A DNA stretch of 37,768 nucleotides from Pantoea stewartii subsp. stewartii (GTDB lineage Bacteria > Pseudomonadota > Gammaproteobacteria > Enterobacterales > Enterobacteriaceae), in the NCBI RefSeq assembly GCF_008801695.1, contig NZ_VZPF01000052.1, positions 1-37,768 on the forward strand, given 5' to 3'. The stretch's first letter is position 1. The number at the start of each line of letters is the position of its first letter. This document shows positions 16,754-26,068 of the stretch, piece by piece. Made by a program: the position numbers and the translations under genes. Below the pieces are notes generated by a model. The model searched no databases and was not told the DNA's origin. It saw nothing but the letters and a program-made list of their open reading frames with translations.

Positions 16754-16921
16754 ATGGCCAATACGCACTATCTCTTTTGGGTAATGTTCGGGGCACTGAC
16801 GCTGCTGTTTATTGTGATCGCCACGTTTGTCGGTATGTCGCGTACTGCAAAACACGGTTTTTTTACGCTTGTCGTCCTGATGGCGATACTGGTTGCGGGT
16901 GCGCTCTACATCAGCCCGTGA
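16754..16921 (+). CDS. Uncharacterised 55-residue two-helix membrane protein
   Basis: ATG 16754 opens a 55-residue frame, MANTHYLFWVMFGALTLLFI at its N-terminus. It has two clear hydrophobic helices (about residues 6-27 and 35-53), a short polar loop (GMSRTAKHG) between them, and a stop at 16919-16921. Codon choice is normal for a gene. A GGATTAA stretch just upstream is a weak ribosome site. It lies between yoaB (divergent) and yoaA (same strand). I do not recognise the family. The hairpin ACGGGC/GCCCGT follows at about 16924-16943. It could be a small inner-membrane protein. Confidence 0.6.
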   Translation: MANTHYLFWVMFGALTLLFIVIATFVGMSRTAKHGFFTLVVLMAILVAGALYISP

Positions 16922-17064
16922 CGATAACGGGCGGCCTGGCCCGTCAGACTGACTGAACGCATCCGGTCAGCAGACTTCATGCAGAATGCTGCCGTTTGTG
17001 ATTTCCTTCGGGGCTGCAATGCTGACATAATATACAGTGTTTTCGGCCGTAATTGAGAGGGTAC

Positions 17065-18963
17065 GTGGCAGACGATTTTGCAATTGATGGCGCGCTGGCA
17101 AAAGGCATTGCGGGCTTTAAACCGCGTGAGGCCCAGCGTGAAATGGCGCAGGCGGTCACCGAGGCGGTACAGAATCAGGGTGAACTGGTCGTCGAAGCGG
17201 GGACCGGCACCGGTAAAACCTATGCTTATCTTGCCCCGGCGCTGCGGGCGAAGAAAAAGGTGATCGTGTCAACGGGCTCAAAAGCCCTGCAGGATCAGCT
17301 CTACGCGCGCGATCTTCCCACCATTGCGAAAGCGCTTACGTTTACCGGTAAAACTGCGCTGCTTAAAGGCCGGTCAAACTATCTGTGCCTGGAGCGTATG
17401 GAGCAGCAGTCCGCGACCGGGGGCGATATGAGCGTTCAGGCTCTCACGGATTTTGTCACGCTCCGCAGCTGGGCCTCGCAAACCCCGGATGGCGATATCA
17501 GCACCTGTGCCGGCGTCACCGAAGACAGTCCGCTCTGGCCGCTGGTTACCAGCACCAACGACAACTGTCTGGGCAGCGACTGCCCCCTTTATAAAGACTG
17601 TTTCGTCGTTAAAGCACGTAAAAAAGCGATGGACACCGATGTCGTCGTGGTCAACCACCATCTTTTCCTGGCCGATCTGGTGGTAAAAGAGGGCGGATTC
17701 GGGGAACTGATCCCTGAAGCGGACGTCATGATTTTTGATGAAGCGCACCAACTGCCGGATATCGCCAGTCAGTATTTTGGTCAGCAACTGTCGAGTCGTC
17801 AGTTAGCCGATCTCGCCAAAGACATCATTATCGCATACCGCACGGAAGTGCGGGACGTTCAGCAGTTGCAAAAATCCGCTGACCGTCTGGCCCAGTGTGC
17901 CCAGGACTTTCGCCTGACGCTGGGAGAACCGGGCTACCGCGGCAACCTGCGCGACCTCCTCAGCGATAACAACATCATGCGCATGTTTACGCTGCTGGAT
18001 GATGCGCTGGAACTCTGTTACGACGTGATCAAACTTTCGCTTGGACGTTCTGCCCTGCTGGATGCGGCCTTTGAGCGCGCGGCGCTCTATCGCACGCGAC
18101 TGAAACGGATTCGTGCCATCAGCGAACCGGGCTTTAGCTACTGGTATGAATGTACATCGCGTCACTTTGTGCTGGCGCTGACGCCTTTATCGGTTGCCGA
18201 ACGTTTCCGCGAGGTCATGGATAACCGTAAAGCGGCCTGGATTTTTACCTCTGCCACCCTGGCTGTAGATGAAAAGATGGACCACTTTGCCGAGCGACTG
18301 GGCGTCAGTCAGGCAAAAAACCTGATTCTTAACAGCCCGTTTGACTATGCGCGGCAGGCGTTGCTGTGTGTGCCACGCAATCTGCCTGAGCCCAATCGCC
18401 CCGGTGGCGCGCGTCAGCTGGCAAAAATGATGAAGCCGCTGATCGAGGCGAACAAAGGCCGCTGCTTCTTTTTATGCACTTCTCATCTGATGATGCGTGA
18501 GCTGGCCGCCGAGTTCCGGGCCACCATGACATTGCCGGTGCTGGTGCAGGGCGAAACCAGCAAAGGACAGTTGCTCAAAGAGTTTATCGATAAAGGGAAT
18601 GCCTTGCTGGTGGCGACCAGCAGCTTCTGGGAAGGCGTGGATGTACGGGGAGATGCGCTGTCGCTGGTCATTATCGATAAGCTGCCGTTTACGTCGCCAG
18701 AGGACCCGCTGCTTAAGGCCCGGATGGAAGATTGCCGCATCCGGGGCGGCGATCCCTTCAGCGATGTGCAACTGCCGGATGCCGTGATTACGCTGAAACA
18801 GGGCGTGGGCCGGTTGATTCGTGATACGGACGACCGCGGCGTTCTGGTCATCTGCGACCAGCGGCTGGTGTCACGGCCCTACGGCGCACTTTTTCTGAGC
18901 AGTCTGCCGCCCACACCACGCACGCGTGATCTTGCGCAAGCTATTGCCTTTATTAATCAGTAA
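17065..18963 (+). CDS. yoaA: DinG-family Fe-S DNA helicase YoaA
   Basis: 632 residues from a GTG start (E. coli 636). It is an XPD/DinG-type superfamily 2 helicase. Walker A GTGTGKT is at residues 46-52 and the DEAH box at 225-228. The iron-sulfur cysteines are probably Cys108, Cys168, Cys173 and Cys179 (DNCLGSDCPLYKDC), and the motif VI region is QGVGRLIR near 575. In E. coli YoaA works with the HolC clamp-loader subunit in replication repair and gives resistance to AZT. GTG 17065 is chosen over TTG 17053 because GAGAGG is well spaced and the N-terminus then matches ADDFAxDGxLAK. Confidence 0.94.
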   Translation: MADDFAIDGALAKGIAGFKPREAQREMAQAVTEAVQNQGELVVEAGTGTGKTYAYLAPALRAKKKVIVSTGSKALQDQLYARDLPTIAKALTFTGKTALLKGRSNYLCLERMEQQSATGGDMSVQALTDFVTLRSWASQTPDGDISTCAGVTEDSPLWPLVTSTNDNCLGSDCPLYKDCFVVKARKKAMDTDVVVVNHHLFLADLVVKEGGFGELIPEADVMIFDEAHQLPDIASQYFGQQLSSRQLADLAKDIIIAYRTEVRDVQQLQKSADRLAQCAQDFRLTLGEPGYRGNLRDLLSDNNIMRMFTLLDDALELCYDVIKLSLGRSALLDAAFERAALYRTRLKRIRAISEPGFSYWYECTSRHFVLALTPLSVAERFREVMDNRKAAWIFTSATLAVDEKMDHFAERLGVSQAKNLILNSPFDYARQALLCVPRNLPEPNRPGGARQLAKMMKPLIEANKGRCFFLCTSHLMMRELAAEFRATMTLPVLVQGETSKGQLLKEFIDKGNALLVATSSFWEGVDVRGDALSLVIIDKLPFTSPEDPLLKARMEDCRIRGGDPFSDVQLPDAVITLKQGVGRLIRDTDDRGVLVICDQRLVSRPYGALFLSSLPPTPRTRDLAQAIAFINQ

Positions 18964-19019
18964 CCTAGCGCGTAATTGTGTGCTAAGATGCGCGCCGTTT
19001 TGAATCTTCAGAGGTCGAT

Positions 19020-19718
19020 ATGTCGGTCCGAATTTTAGCGCTGGATACAGCGACAGAAGCCTGTTCTGCGGCATTGCTTAACGGGCAAGAGAGTGACGCA
19101 CGTTTTGAAATTGCGCCGCGCGATCACACACAGCGCATTTTGCCGCTGGTCGCCGAGCTGCTGCAGGCTCAGCAACTGGAACTCACCGAACTCGATGTGC
19201 TGGCCTTTGGTCGCGGGCCCGGCAGTTTTACGGGCGTGCGTATCGGGATTGGTATTGCCCAGGGGCTGGCACTCGGCGCGGCGTTACCGATGGCAGGTAT
19301 TTCCACCCTGGCCACGCTGGCGCAGGGCGCCTGGCGTCAGCACGGTGCCTGTCGGGTACTCACCGCGATTGATGCGCGCATGGGTGAAGTGTACTGGGCA
19401 GAATATCAGCGCGATGAGGACGGTATCTGGCAAGGTGAAGCAACGGAAAGCGTGCTTACGCCCGAGGCCGCGTTGGAGCGCATGCAGGCGCTGAGCGGGG
19501 AGTGGTATACCGCCGGTACCGGATGGCAGGCCTGGCCGGTACTGCAGCAGGGCCATGCACTCCAGCTCAAAGACAGCGGCGTTTTGCTGCCAGCGGCTGA
19601 GGACATGTTGCCCCTGGCGGCGCGCGCCTTAGCACAGGGGCAAACCGTGTTGCCCGAACAGGCTGAGCCAACCTATCTGCGTAATGAAGTGGCATGGAAA
19701 AAACTGCCGGGCCGCTGA
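19020..19718 (+). CDS. tsaB: tRNA threonylcarbamoyladenosine synthesis protein TsaB
   Basis: 232 residues (E. coli 231). It is an ASKHA-fold partner of TsaD; with TsaC and TsaE it forms t6A at position 37 of ANN-decoding tRNAs. The N-terminal fold begins [16 protein letters not shown]. The dimer-interface region [13 protein letters not shown] and the [14 protein letters not shown] segment are clear. It is normally essential in E. coli. It follows yoaA on the same strand after 56 bp, and the yeaY lipoprotein gene follows, as in E. coli. Confidence 0.96.
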   Translation: MSVRILALDTATEACSAALLNGQESDARFEIAPRDHTQRILPLVAELLQAQQLELTELDVLAFGRGPGSFTGVRIGIGIAQGLALGAALPMAGISTLATLAQGAWRQHGACRVLTAIDARMGEVYWAEYQRDEDGIWQGEATESVLTPEAALERMQALSGEWYTAGTGWQAWPVLQQGHALQLKDSGVLLPAAEDMLPLAARALAQGQTVLPEQAEPTYLRNEVAWKKLPGR

Positions 19719-19778
19719 CAGGCAACGCAACTTATTGTTATCGGGGCACTCTAAACATCAACCTTCAGGAGAATGTCT

Positions 19779-20372
19779 ATGTCAATGTGTCGTAGAGGCG
19801 TTGCCGGTGTGATGTTGGTCTGCGCCCTGGTGTTAAGTGGTTGTGTTTCCGTACCGGATACGATTAAAGGTCACTCAGCGTTGCCCCAGCAGGATTTACT
19901 GCGGGTGATGAGCAATCCGGCCCTCTATGTCGGCCAGGAGTCGCGCTTTGGCGGTAAAGTAGTCAACGTAACTAACCGCAATGGCAAAACCCGGCTGGAA
20001 ATTGCGACCCAGCCGCTGGATGACGGCGCGCGCCCGGTGCTGGGGGCCAGCTCAGTAGGGCGTATCTATGCCGACATTCCCGGTTTTGTTGACCCGACGG
20101 ATGTCAAAGACCAGTACGTCACCGTTCTCGGCACGATTAAGGGAACGGAGCCCGGTAAAATCGGCGAAGCAAACTACTCGTTTGTGGTCGTTGACGTTCG
20201 GGGTTACCAGCGCTGGCATTTGACCCGTCAGGTCGTGTCACCGCCAGAGCCTCTCGATCCCTGGATCTGGTATGGCCCCACGCGCCATCGTGGTGGTTAC
20301 TGGGGTCCGAATCCTTACTGGGGCATGTACAACCCCGGTCCGGCTCAGGTCGAGACCATCCTCACGCAATAG
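19779..20372 (+). CDS. yeaY: Slp family outer membrane lipoprotein YeaY
   Basis: 197 residues from this start. The signal peptide ends in the lipobox LVLSGC, giving a lipidated Cys22. Val follows rather than Asp, which predicts outer-membrane sorting by Lol. The rest resembles Slp/YeaY proteins ([40 protein letters not shown]). ATG 19779 is preferred over 19773 because AGGAG ends only one base before 19773 but seven before 19779. In E. coli YeaY is a sigma-E-regulated Slp paralog of unknown role. The C-terminus is rich in Tyr, Trp, Pro and Gly. Confidence 0.92.
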   Translation: MSMCRRGVAGVMLVCALVLSGCVSVPDTIKGHSALPQQDLLRVMSNPALYVGQESRFGGKVVNVTNRNGKTRLEIATQPLDDGARPVLGASSVGRIYADIPGFVDPTDVKDQYVTVLGTIKGTEPGKIGEANYSFVVVDVRGYQRWHLTRQVVSPPEPLDPWIWYGPTRHRGGYWGPNPYWGMYNPGPAQVETILTQ

Positions 20373-20393
20373 TGTGACATCCGTTTTGAACAG

Positions 20394-20427
20394 GCCCGGT
20401 CGCGGTGCTCGCAACCGGGCTTTTTAT
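20394..20427 (+). terminator. Rho-independent terminator of yeaY
   Basis: A stem GCCCGGT...ACCGGGC (20394-20400 and 20414-20420), extended by inner CGC/GCG pairing, is followed by TTTTTATTT. Confidence 0.85.
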
Positions 20428-20453
20428 TTGCATCATTAACCAACACGAAATTT

Positions 20454-20469
20454 AGTGATGGGCTTCGCA
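20454..20469 (+). promoter_or_regulatory. CRP-like site upstream of fadD
   Basis: AGTGA-TGGGCT-TCGCA matches 8 of the 10 core bases of the CRP consensus TGTGA-N6-TCACA. It sits 23 bp upstream of the FadR box. E. coli fadD is activated by cAMP-CRP, so the placement is sensible. Confidence 0.45.
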
Positions 20470-20492
20470 ACCTCAACATGCCAATAAGAGCA

Positions 20493-20509
20493 AAATGGTA
20501 CAATCAGTT
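20493..20509 (+). promoter_or_regulatory. FadR operator at fadD
   Basis: AAATGGTACAATCAGTT fits the 17-bp FadR pattern (TGGT...A..AGTT) and agrees at about 12 of 17 positions with the E. coli fadD operator as recalled. FadR would repress fadD until long-chain acyl-CoA binds FadR. An ATG at 20495 lies inside this operator, which argues against it as the fadD start. Confidence 0.65.
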
Positions 20510-20578
20510 AAAATATTGTTAACAAATACGATTGTTGAGGCGGCGATGAGTACACAACAAGATTATCGGGGTGAATCC

Positions 20579-22255
20579 TTGAATAAGGTTTGGCTGAAAC
20601 GCTACCCGGCAGACGTCCCTGCCGAAATTAATGCTGATCGTTATACGTCTCTGGTCGATTTATTTGAGCAGGCTGTCGTGCGTTACGCCGGACAGCCCGC
20701 ATTTTACAACATGGGTCAAAAAATGACCTACCGCCAACTGGACGAGAAAAGCCGGGCGTTTGCGGCATATTTGCAACACGAACTCAGGTTACAACCGGGC
20801 GCGCGCGTCGCGCTCATGATGCCGAACCTGCTGCAATACCCGGTCGCGCTGTTTGGTGTGCTCCGGGCCGGCATGGTCGTGGTTAACGTCAATCCGCTTT
20901 ATACCCCGCGTGAACTGAAGCATAAGCTAAATGACAGCGGTGCCAGTGCGATCGTCATCGTGTCGAACTTTGCACATACGCTGGAAAAAGTCGTCGCTGA
21001 GACGGCGGTCAAACATGTGGTGCTGACCCGGATGGGGGATCAACTGGCACCGGTAAAAGCCACGCTGGTGAATTTTGTGGTGAAGTATGTGAAGCGGCTG
21101 GTGCCCAAGTATCATTTGCCGGGGGCGATATCATTTCGCCATGTGCTGGAAACGGGCGCGTCAATGCCGTATCGACGTCCACAGGTCAGTAATGATGATT
21201 TGGCGTTCCTGCAATACACGGGCGGGACGACCGGCGTCGCAAAAGGTGCGATGCTGACGCACCGAAACATGCAGGCAAACCTTGAGCAGACCAAGGCGAC
21301 GTATGGCAAGTTACTCCGCGACGGTAAAGAGTGCGTCGTGACGGCCTTGCCGCTCTACCATATCTTTGCGCTGACCGTGAACGGCTTGCTGTTTGTGGAA
21401 CTGGGTGGGCAAAACGTATTGATCACCAATCCGCGCGACATTCCCGCTTTTGTGAAAGAAATGGCGAAGTATCCTTTCACGGCGATAACCGGCGTGAACA
21501 CGCTGTTCAATGCCTTACTCAACGATGATAATTTTAACAAACTTGACTTCTCGACGTTACGTCTGTCCGCGGGCGGGGGGATGGCGGTGCAAAAAGCAGT
21601 GGCGGAACGTTGGGAAAAACTGACCGGGCACTATCTGCTGGAAGGCTATGGGCTGACGGAATGTTCCCCACTGGTGTCGGTTAATCCCTACGACATTAAC
21701 TGCCACACCGGCAGTATTGGTTTGCCGGTTCCCTCAACGGATGTCATTATTCTGGATGAAAACGGTAATGAAGTCCCCACTGGTGAGCCCGGCGAATTAT
21801 GCATTCGTGGGCCGCAGGTAATGCTGGGTTACTGGCAGCATCCGGAGGCCACGGCAGAGGTCCTGAAAAATGGCTGGCTCCACAGCGGCGATATTGTTAC
21901 CGTTGATCACGAAGGATTTATCCGCATCGTTGACCGCAAAAAGGATATGATTCTGGTTTCGGGCTTCAACGTCTATCCTAATGAGATAGAAGATGTCCTG
22001 ATGCAGCATCCGAAAGTGCGTGAAGCGGCAGCCATTGGTGTGCCGAGTGAGTTGTCCGGTGAAGCGGTGAAGGTTTGTGTGGTCAAGAAAGATCAGTCGC
22101 TGACCAAAGAAGAGCTGCTGGGCCATTGTCGCCGTCAACTGACAGGCTACAAAGTGCCCAGGATTGTTGAGTTTCGTGATGAACTGCCTAAAACGAATGT
22201 AGGAAAAATTCTGCGTCGTGAACTGCGCGACGAGGTGAAAACCAGCGCAAGCTGA
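20579..22255 (+). CDS. fadD: Long-chain fatty acyl-CoA synthetase FadD
   Basis: 558 residues from TTG 20579 (E. coli 561, also TTG). FadD activates imported long-chain fatty acids to acyl-CoA at the inner membrane. The adenylate-forming signature [19 protein letters not shown] lies near residue 212, [10 protein letters not shown] near 360, and the FACS motif NGWLHSGD...[11 protein letters not shown]...NVYPNEIE near 435-470. The TTG start is chosen because GGGGTGA is well placed and the N-terminus then aligns with [17 protein letters not shown] 20546, with GAGG upstream, is a real alternative giving 11 more residues. A FadR box and a CRP-like site precede it. Confidence 0.95.
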   Translation: MNKVWLKRYPADVPAEINADRYTSLVDLFEQAVVRYAGQPAFYNMGQKMTYRQLDEKSRAFAAYLQHELRLQPGARVALMMPNLLQYPVALFGVLRAGMVVVNVNPLYTPRELKHKLNDSGASAIVIVSNFAHTLEKVVAETAVKHVVLTRMGDQLAPVKATLVNFVVKYVKRLVPKYHLPGAISFRHVLETGASMPYRRPQVSNDDLAFLQYTGGTTGVAKGAMLTHRNMQANLEQTKATYGKLLRDGKECVVTALPLYHIFALTVNGLLFVELGGQNVLITNPRDIPAFVKEMAKYPFTAITGVNTLFNALLNDDNFNKLDFSTLRLSAGGGMAVQKAVAERWEKLTGHYLLEGYGLTECSPLVSVNPYDINCHTGSIGLPVPSTDVIILDENGNEVPTGEPGELCIRGPQVMLGYWQHPEATAEVLKNGWLHSGDIVTVDHEGFIRIVDRKKDMILVSGFNVYPNEIEDVLMQHPKVREAAAIGVPSELSGEAVKVCVVKKDQSLTKEELLGHCRRQLTGYKVPRIVEFRDELPKTNVGKILRRELRDEVKTSAS

Positions 22256-22278
22256 TTCGCCGTCAGGATTCAGGTTGA

Positions 22279-22303
22279 ACGCCGGCACTGTCCGGCGTTT
22301 TTA
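22279..22303 (+). terminator. Rho-independent terminator of fadD
   Basis: A stem AACGCCGG / CCGGCGTT with a short loop (22279-22299) is followed by TTTTTATT. It lies between fadD and rnd. Confidence 0.85.
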
Positions 22304-22354
22304 TTGCTTTTAACATGGAGCACCGCACGTTGTCAGCTGCGGTGGAAACTGAAC

Positions 22355-23476
22355 GTGAGCTATTCTCTGATCGATAACGATGATCACCTGGCCGAGGTGT
22401 GTCAAAAAGCACGCCAGCATACGGCTGTCGCCCTGGATACCGAATTTGTCCGTACCCGGACCTACTATCCTCAGCTGGGGTTAATCCAGCTGTTTGATGG
22501 CGAGCAGTTAGTCCTGATCGATCCGTTACCTGTCCGTGACTGGTCACCGTTTATTGCGCTCTTAACGGATACCCGCGTGACCAAATTTTTGCACGCCGGG
22601 GGGGAAGATCTGGAAGTGTTCCTGCACCGCTTTGGGGTACTGCCACAGCCCATGATCGATACACAGATTCTGGCGGCGTTCAGCGGTCAGCCACTTTCCT
22701 GGGGTTTTGCCTCAATGGTGGCGCATTTCACTCAGGTGGAATTAGACAAAAGTGAAGCCCGGACCGACTGGCTGGCCCGTCCGCTGACTGAGCGGCAGTG
22801 TCAGTACGCCGCAGCGGATGTGCATTACCTGCTGCCCATTGCGCATCAGCTGATGGCGCAGGTGGAGCAGGTGGGGAACGTGACGGCGGCACTGAGCGAA
22901 TGTGAAAACCTGTGTCAGCGCCGTTTAGATGTGCTTGATCCCGAGGACGCATGGCGGGACATCACTAACGCCTGGCAACTGCGTCCGCGTCAACTGGCCG
23001 CGCTGCAGCGCCTGGCGGCATGGCGGCTTAACGTTGCCCGCGAAAAAGACATGGCGGTCAATTTTGTGGTGCGTGAAGAAAACCTGTGGAAAGTGGCGCG
23101 CTTTATGCCGGGCTCGCAAGGGGAGTTAGACCATCTGGGCCTGTCCGGTCACGAGATCCGTTTCCACGGCAGGGCAATGCTGGCGCGGGTTGCTGAAGCC
23201 GCCGCGCTGGAGGACAGTGCGTTACCACCGCCGTTAGCGAATCTGGTGGATCACGTGCATTACAAACGGGCTTTTAAAGCGATTAAAGCACTGGTACAGC
23301 AGGTCAGTGAACAGAGCGGATTAAGCCAGGAACTGCTGGCATCACGTCGACAGATTAATCAGGTGTTGAGTCAGCACTGGGGATTAAAGCCACAGAACCG
23401 TGAGCCCGAACTTCTGGCAGGCTGGCGCGGTGCGCTTCTGAAACCCGGCATTAGCGAGATACTTGCCGAGATATAA
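22355..23476 (+). CDS. rnd: Ribonuclease D
   Basis: 373 residues from a GTG start (E. coli 375). It is a 3'-5' exoribonuclease in tRNA and stable RNA maturation. The DEDDy exonuclease domain has ExoI ALDTEF (Asp28, Glu30), ExoII FLHAGGEDLEVF, and ExoIII QYAAADVHYLL. Two HRDC domains follow (about residues 210-290 and 300-370; WQLRPRQLAALQRLAAWR starts the first). GTG 22355 is chosen because the upstream in-frame 17 codons from 22304 overlap the fadD terminator side and look unlike protein. Next comes the min operon, on the opposite strand. Confidence 0.95.
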   Translation: MSYSLIDNDDHLAEVCQKARQHTAVALDTEFVRTRTYYPQLGLIQLFDGEQLVLIDPLPVRDWSPFIALLTDTRVTKFLHAGGEDLEVFLHRFGVLPQPMIDTQILAAFSGQPLSWGFASMVAHFTQVELDKSEARTDWLARPLTERQCQYAAADVHYLLPIAHQLMAQVEQVGNVTAALSECENLCQRRLDVLDPEDAWRDITNAWQLRPRQLAALQRLAAWRLNVAREKDMAVNFVVREENLWKVARFMPGSQGELDHLGLSGHEIRFHGRAMLARVAEAAALEDSALPPPLANLVDHVHYKRAFKAIKALVQQVSEQSGLSQELLASRRQINQVLSQHWGLKPQNREPELLAGWRGALLKPGISEILAEI

Positions 23477-23480
23477 AAAA

Positions 23481-23506
23481 ATTCCCCTGCTACTGCGCAG
23501 GGGAAT
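23481..23506 (-). terminator. Rho-independent terminator of minCDE
   Basis: A stem TTCCCCTGC / GCAGGGGAA is followed on the minus strand by a T run (A-run at 23475-23481 on the plus strand). It lies 18 bp past the minE stop and also separates the convergent rnd. Confidence 0.88.
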
Positions 23507-23524
23507 CTCAGGAAACCAGACGCG

Positions 23525-23794
23525 TCATTTCGTTACGTCTTCCGTTTCAGGTAAGGTGACGTTCAGTTCCAGAATCGAGATATCATCTCCTTTCTGATCA
23601 AGCTGAACTGTCACCATGTCCGGATCAATCTTCACGTACTTGCAAATCACGTCCAGAATGTCGCGCTTGAGTTGCGGAAGATAGTGGGGCTCACTGTCGC
23701 CCCTTCTCCGTTCTGCCACAATAATCTGCAGCCGTTCCTTGGCTATGTTGGCAGTGTTCTTCTTCCGGGATAAAAAGAAATCGAGTAATGCCAT
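23525..23794 (-). CDS. minE: Cell division topological specificity factor MinE
   Basis: 89 residues (E. coli 88). The N-terminal amphipathic and MinD-binding part reads [20 protein letters not shown], followed by [11 protein letters not shown], which stimulates the MinD ATPase. The C-terminal topological domain (about 35-85) is intact. MinE drives pole-to-pole oscillation of MinCD so that FtsZ assembles at midcell. It starts 3 bp after minD. Confidence 0.98.
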   Translation of the reverse strand: MALLDFFLSRKKNTANIAKERLQIIVAERRRGDSEPHYLPQLKRDILDVICKYVKIDPDMVTVQLDQKGDDISILELNVTLPETEDVTK

Positions 23795-23797
23795 GGT

Positions 23798-24610
23798 TTA
23801 TCCCCCGAACAGGCGTTTCAGGAAACCCTTCTTCTCTTCTTCAATAAAGCGGAAGGGGCGAACTTCACCGAGCAACCGTTCAACGGTATCGGCATAGGCT
23901 TTACCCGCATCGGACTCCGCGTCCAGAATCACGGGTTCACCCTGGTTTGAGGCACGCAGCACAGACTGGTCTTCCGGGATGACGCCGACCAGCGGTATGC
24001 GCAGAATTTCCAGCACATCTTCCATGCTCAGCATATCGCCACGGTTAACACGACCCGGGTTATAGCGGGTCAGCAGCAGATGCTCTTTAACCGGCTCCTG
24101 GCTGGTTTCCGCACGGCGTGATTTGGACGAAATGATACCGAGAATACGGTCAGAGTCGCGAACCGAAGAGACTTCCGGGTTGGTGGTGATGATGGCTTCA
24201 TCGGCAAAATAGAGCGCCATTAACGCACCGGTTTCAATGCCCGCAGGGGAGTCACAAACAATAAAATCGAACTCCATCTCCGCAAGATCATTCAGGACTT
24301 TCTCGACGCCTTCGCGAGTCAGCGCGTCTTTGTCACGGGTTTGTGAGGCAGGCAAAATATACAGCTGCTCAGTGCGCTTGTCGCGGATCAGGGCCTGATT
24401 CAGCGTGGCATCACCCTGAATAACATTCACGAAATCATAAACAACCCGGCGCTCGCAGCCCATGATCAAATCAAGGTTACGCAGGCCGATATCAAAGTCG
24501 ATGACAACCGTTTTCTTGCCTTTCTGCGCTAAACCGGTGGCGATGGCCGCGCTTGACGTGGTCTTACCAACGCCCCCTTTACCGGATGTAACTACAATAA
24601 TGCGTGCCAT
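23798..24610 (-). CDS. minD: Septum site-determining ATPase MinD
   Basis: 270 residues, as in E. coli. The deviant Walker A KGGVGKT at residues 11-17 carries both the signature Lys11 and Lys16. The switch and Walker B region is FIVCDSPAGIETG. The C-terminal amphipathic membrane-targeting helix EEEKKGFLKRLFGG is complete. MinD-ATP dimers bind the inner membrane, recruit MinC to block FtsZ polymerisation, and are released by MinE. It is the central gene of minCDE, 33 bp after minC. Confidence 0.98.
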   Translation of the reverse strand: MARIIVVTSGKGGVGKTTSSAAIATGLAQKGKKTVVIDFDIGLRNLDLIMGCERRVVYDFVNVIQGDATLNQALIRDKRTEQLYILPASQTRDKDALTREGVEKVLNDLAEMEFDFIVCDSPAGIETGALMALYFADEAIITTNPEVSSVRDSDRILGIISSKSRRAETSQEPVKEHLLLTRYNPGRVNRGDMLSMEDVLEILRIPLVGVIPEDQSVLRASNQGEPVILDAESDAGKAYADTVERLLGEVRPFRFIEEEKKGFLKRLFGG

Positions 24611-24643
24611 AAATATTGATTTCCTTAACGAAAGAAAAGGGGC

Positions 24644-25342
24644 CTAATTAAGTGTCTGGATAGTCAGCGCGCCATCCTGAAGGCAAAGCCGCGCTGCTTT
24701 AGCAAAATATTCTTCGGGGATCTGATCCATAATCCAGTACTCCCCGGCGATAGAAACCAACTCTGCGGACAGGTTGGTACAAAAAATCTGGCATTCTCTG
24801 TCGCCGCTGGCGCCTGCCAGCGCCCGACCACGCATCATGCCGTAAATATGGATATTGCCGTCAGCGACCAGTTCTGCACCGGCACTGACGCTACTGGTCA
24901 CAATCAAATCTGCATTACGGGCATAGATTTGCTGGCCTGAACGGACCGGTGTATTGACGATGCGTGTCTTCGCGGCCAGAGGTTCCGCAGCAACCAGTTT
25001 GAGTTCAGGTTTTGGCTCCTCACGTTTCTGGCTCTCTTTCCCCTCTGCCAGCACCGGCAGACCGGCGCGGGCGATCAGCTTTTTCAACGCCTCGTCTTTG
25101 CAGCCACTGACACCGACAATACGCAGTCCCGTAGCGCTTACCGCCTGCAGCATCTGTTTCCAGTTTACGGCGGCATTGAGTGCCGCAACATTCAGCACCA
25201 CTGGTGCGTTTTTCAGGAAATCGGGTGCCTGGTCAATTTTGTCCTGAAGCGCTTTGCGGATCACCTCTGGCTCATGGTGATGCAAATGAACAACAGACAA
25301 GGTAAAACTGCTTCCCTTAAATTCGATTGGCGATTGCGGCAT
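24644..25342 (-). CDS. minC: Septum formation inhibitor MinC
   Basis: 232 residues (E. coli 231). The N-terminal FtsZ-inhibiting domain starts [15 protein letters not shown] Lys/Glu/Pro-rich linker lies near residues 105-125. The C-terminal beta-helix domain has [28 protein letters not shown] and [10 protein letters not shown], and binds MinD and FtsZ. It is the first gene of minCDE, divergent from ycgL with 154 bp between. Confidence 0.98.
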   Translation of the reverse strand: MPQSPIEFKGSSFTLSVVHLHHHEPEVIRKALQDKIDQAPDFLKNAPVVLNVAALNAAVNWKQMLQAVSATGLRIVGVSGCKDEALKKLIARAGLPVLAEGKESQKREEPKPELKLVAAEPLAAKTRIVNTPVRSGQQIYARNADLIVTSSVSAGAELVADGNIHIYGMMRGRALAGASGDRECQIFCTNLSAELVSIAGEYWIMDQIPEEYFAKAARLCLQDGALTIQTLN

Positions 25343-25496
25343 CTGTCCCGACTCAGTCCTGTTTTACTACCCTGTGCTAAGCGATGATAAAAGCATCGTT
25401 AAAGCGCGATCGGCGAATATTCGAAGTACTGCAAGCATGTTATAGTTAGCGCTATATTCAAACAAGCCTCAGCGCGGGTTAATTCGAGTAAAAAAT

Positions 25497-25772
25497 ATGT
25501 TTTGTGTGATCTACAGAAGTCCCGTCCGTGACCAGACTTATCTTTATGTTGAAAAAAAGGACGATTTTTCGCGCGTGCCTGACGCGCTGTTGAAAGGCTT
25601 TGGTAAACCGCAATTGGCCATGGTGATTAACCTTGCCCAACGCGACAAGCTGGCCAACGCCGACATCAATAAAGTTAAGCAGGGGTTAAGCGAGCAGGGA
25701 TATTATTTGCAAATTCCTCCGCCGATTGAAAGTTTGTTAAAAACCCATCTTGAGGCGGACAAAAAAGATTAA
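25497..25772 (+). CDS. ycgL: YcgL domain-containing protein
   Basis: 91 residues. The YcgL domain (UPF0745) begins [20 protein letters not shown] and includes the conserved GYYLQIPPP motif near residue 70. E. coli YcgL is listed longer because of an N-terminal extension; here the frame begins at MFCVIYRS, so this start is natural. The function is unknown. Its position divergent from minC is conserved in enterobacteria. Confidence 0.93.
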   Translation: MFCVIYRSPVRDQTYLYVEKKDDFSRVPDALLKGFGKPQLAMVINLAQRDKLANADINKVKQGLSEQGYYLQIPPPIESLLKTHLEADKKD

Positions 25773-26068
25773 CTCGGATTGTTCCGTTAATATTATTGAT
25801 GTGCGGCAGTGAACAGCAAATTTATATTTTGCACCCGCGCTGAATATTAATTGTGCAGCGCCGCTGTTTTCCCCTTCCCGGTAACCTGCCGCACCGCGTT
25901 TTCCTGTACTGACGCACAAATAGCCTGGCGGGCAGGTTGACAATTCCTGCGCATCTGTCAGGTTAAATCATCGCAATGGCTACGCAGGGGAGCGCTGTGC
26001 GGTGCTGCCCTGTATGCTTTTTAATCGTCGAAGACTGACCGTCCGGCATCATGAAACAGGGGATTAGC
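25773..26068. other. Intergenic region ycgL-ycgM without a gene
   Basis: About 296 bases with no credible ORF on either strand. It probably contains the ycgM promoter. An inverted TGACA...TGTCA pair occurs at about 25939-25961. Nothing else is recognised. Confidence 0.5.

Noticed and set aside
20495..20578. Longer FadD start at ATG 20495
   Set aside because: This ATG lies within the FadR operator and lacks a ribosome site; downstream starts fit homology better.
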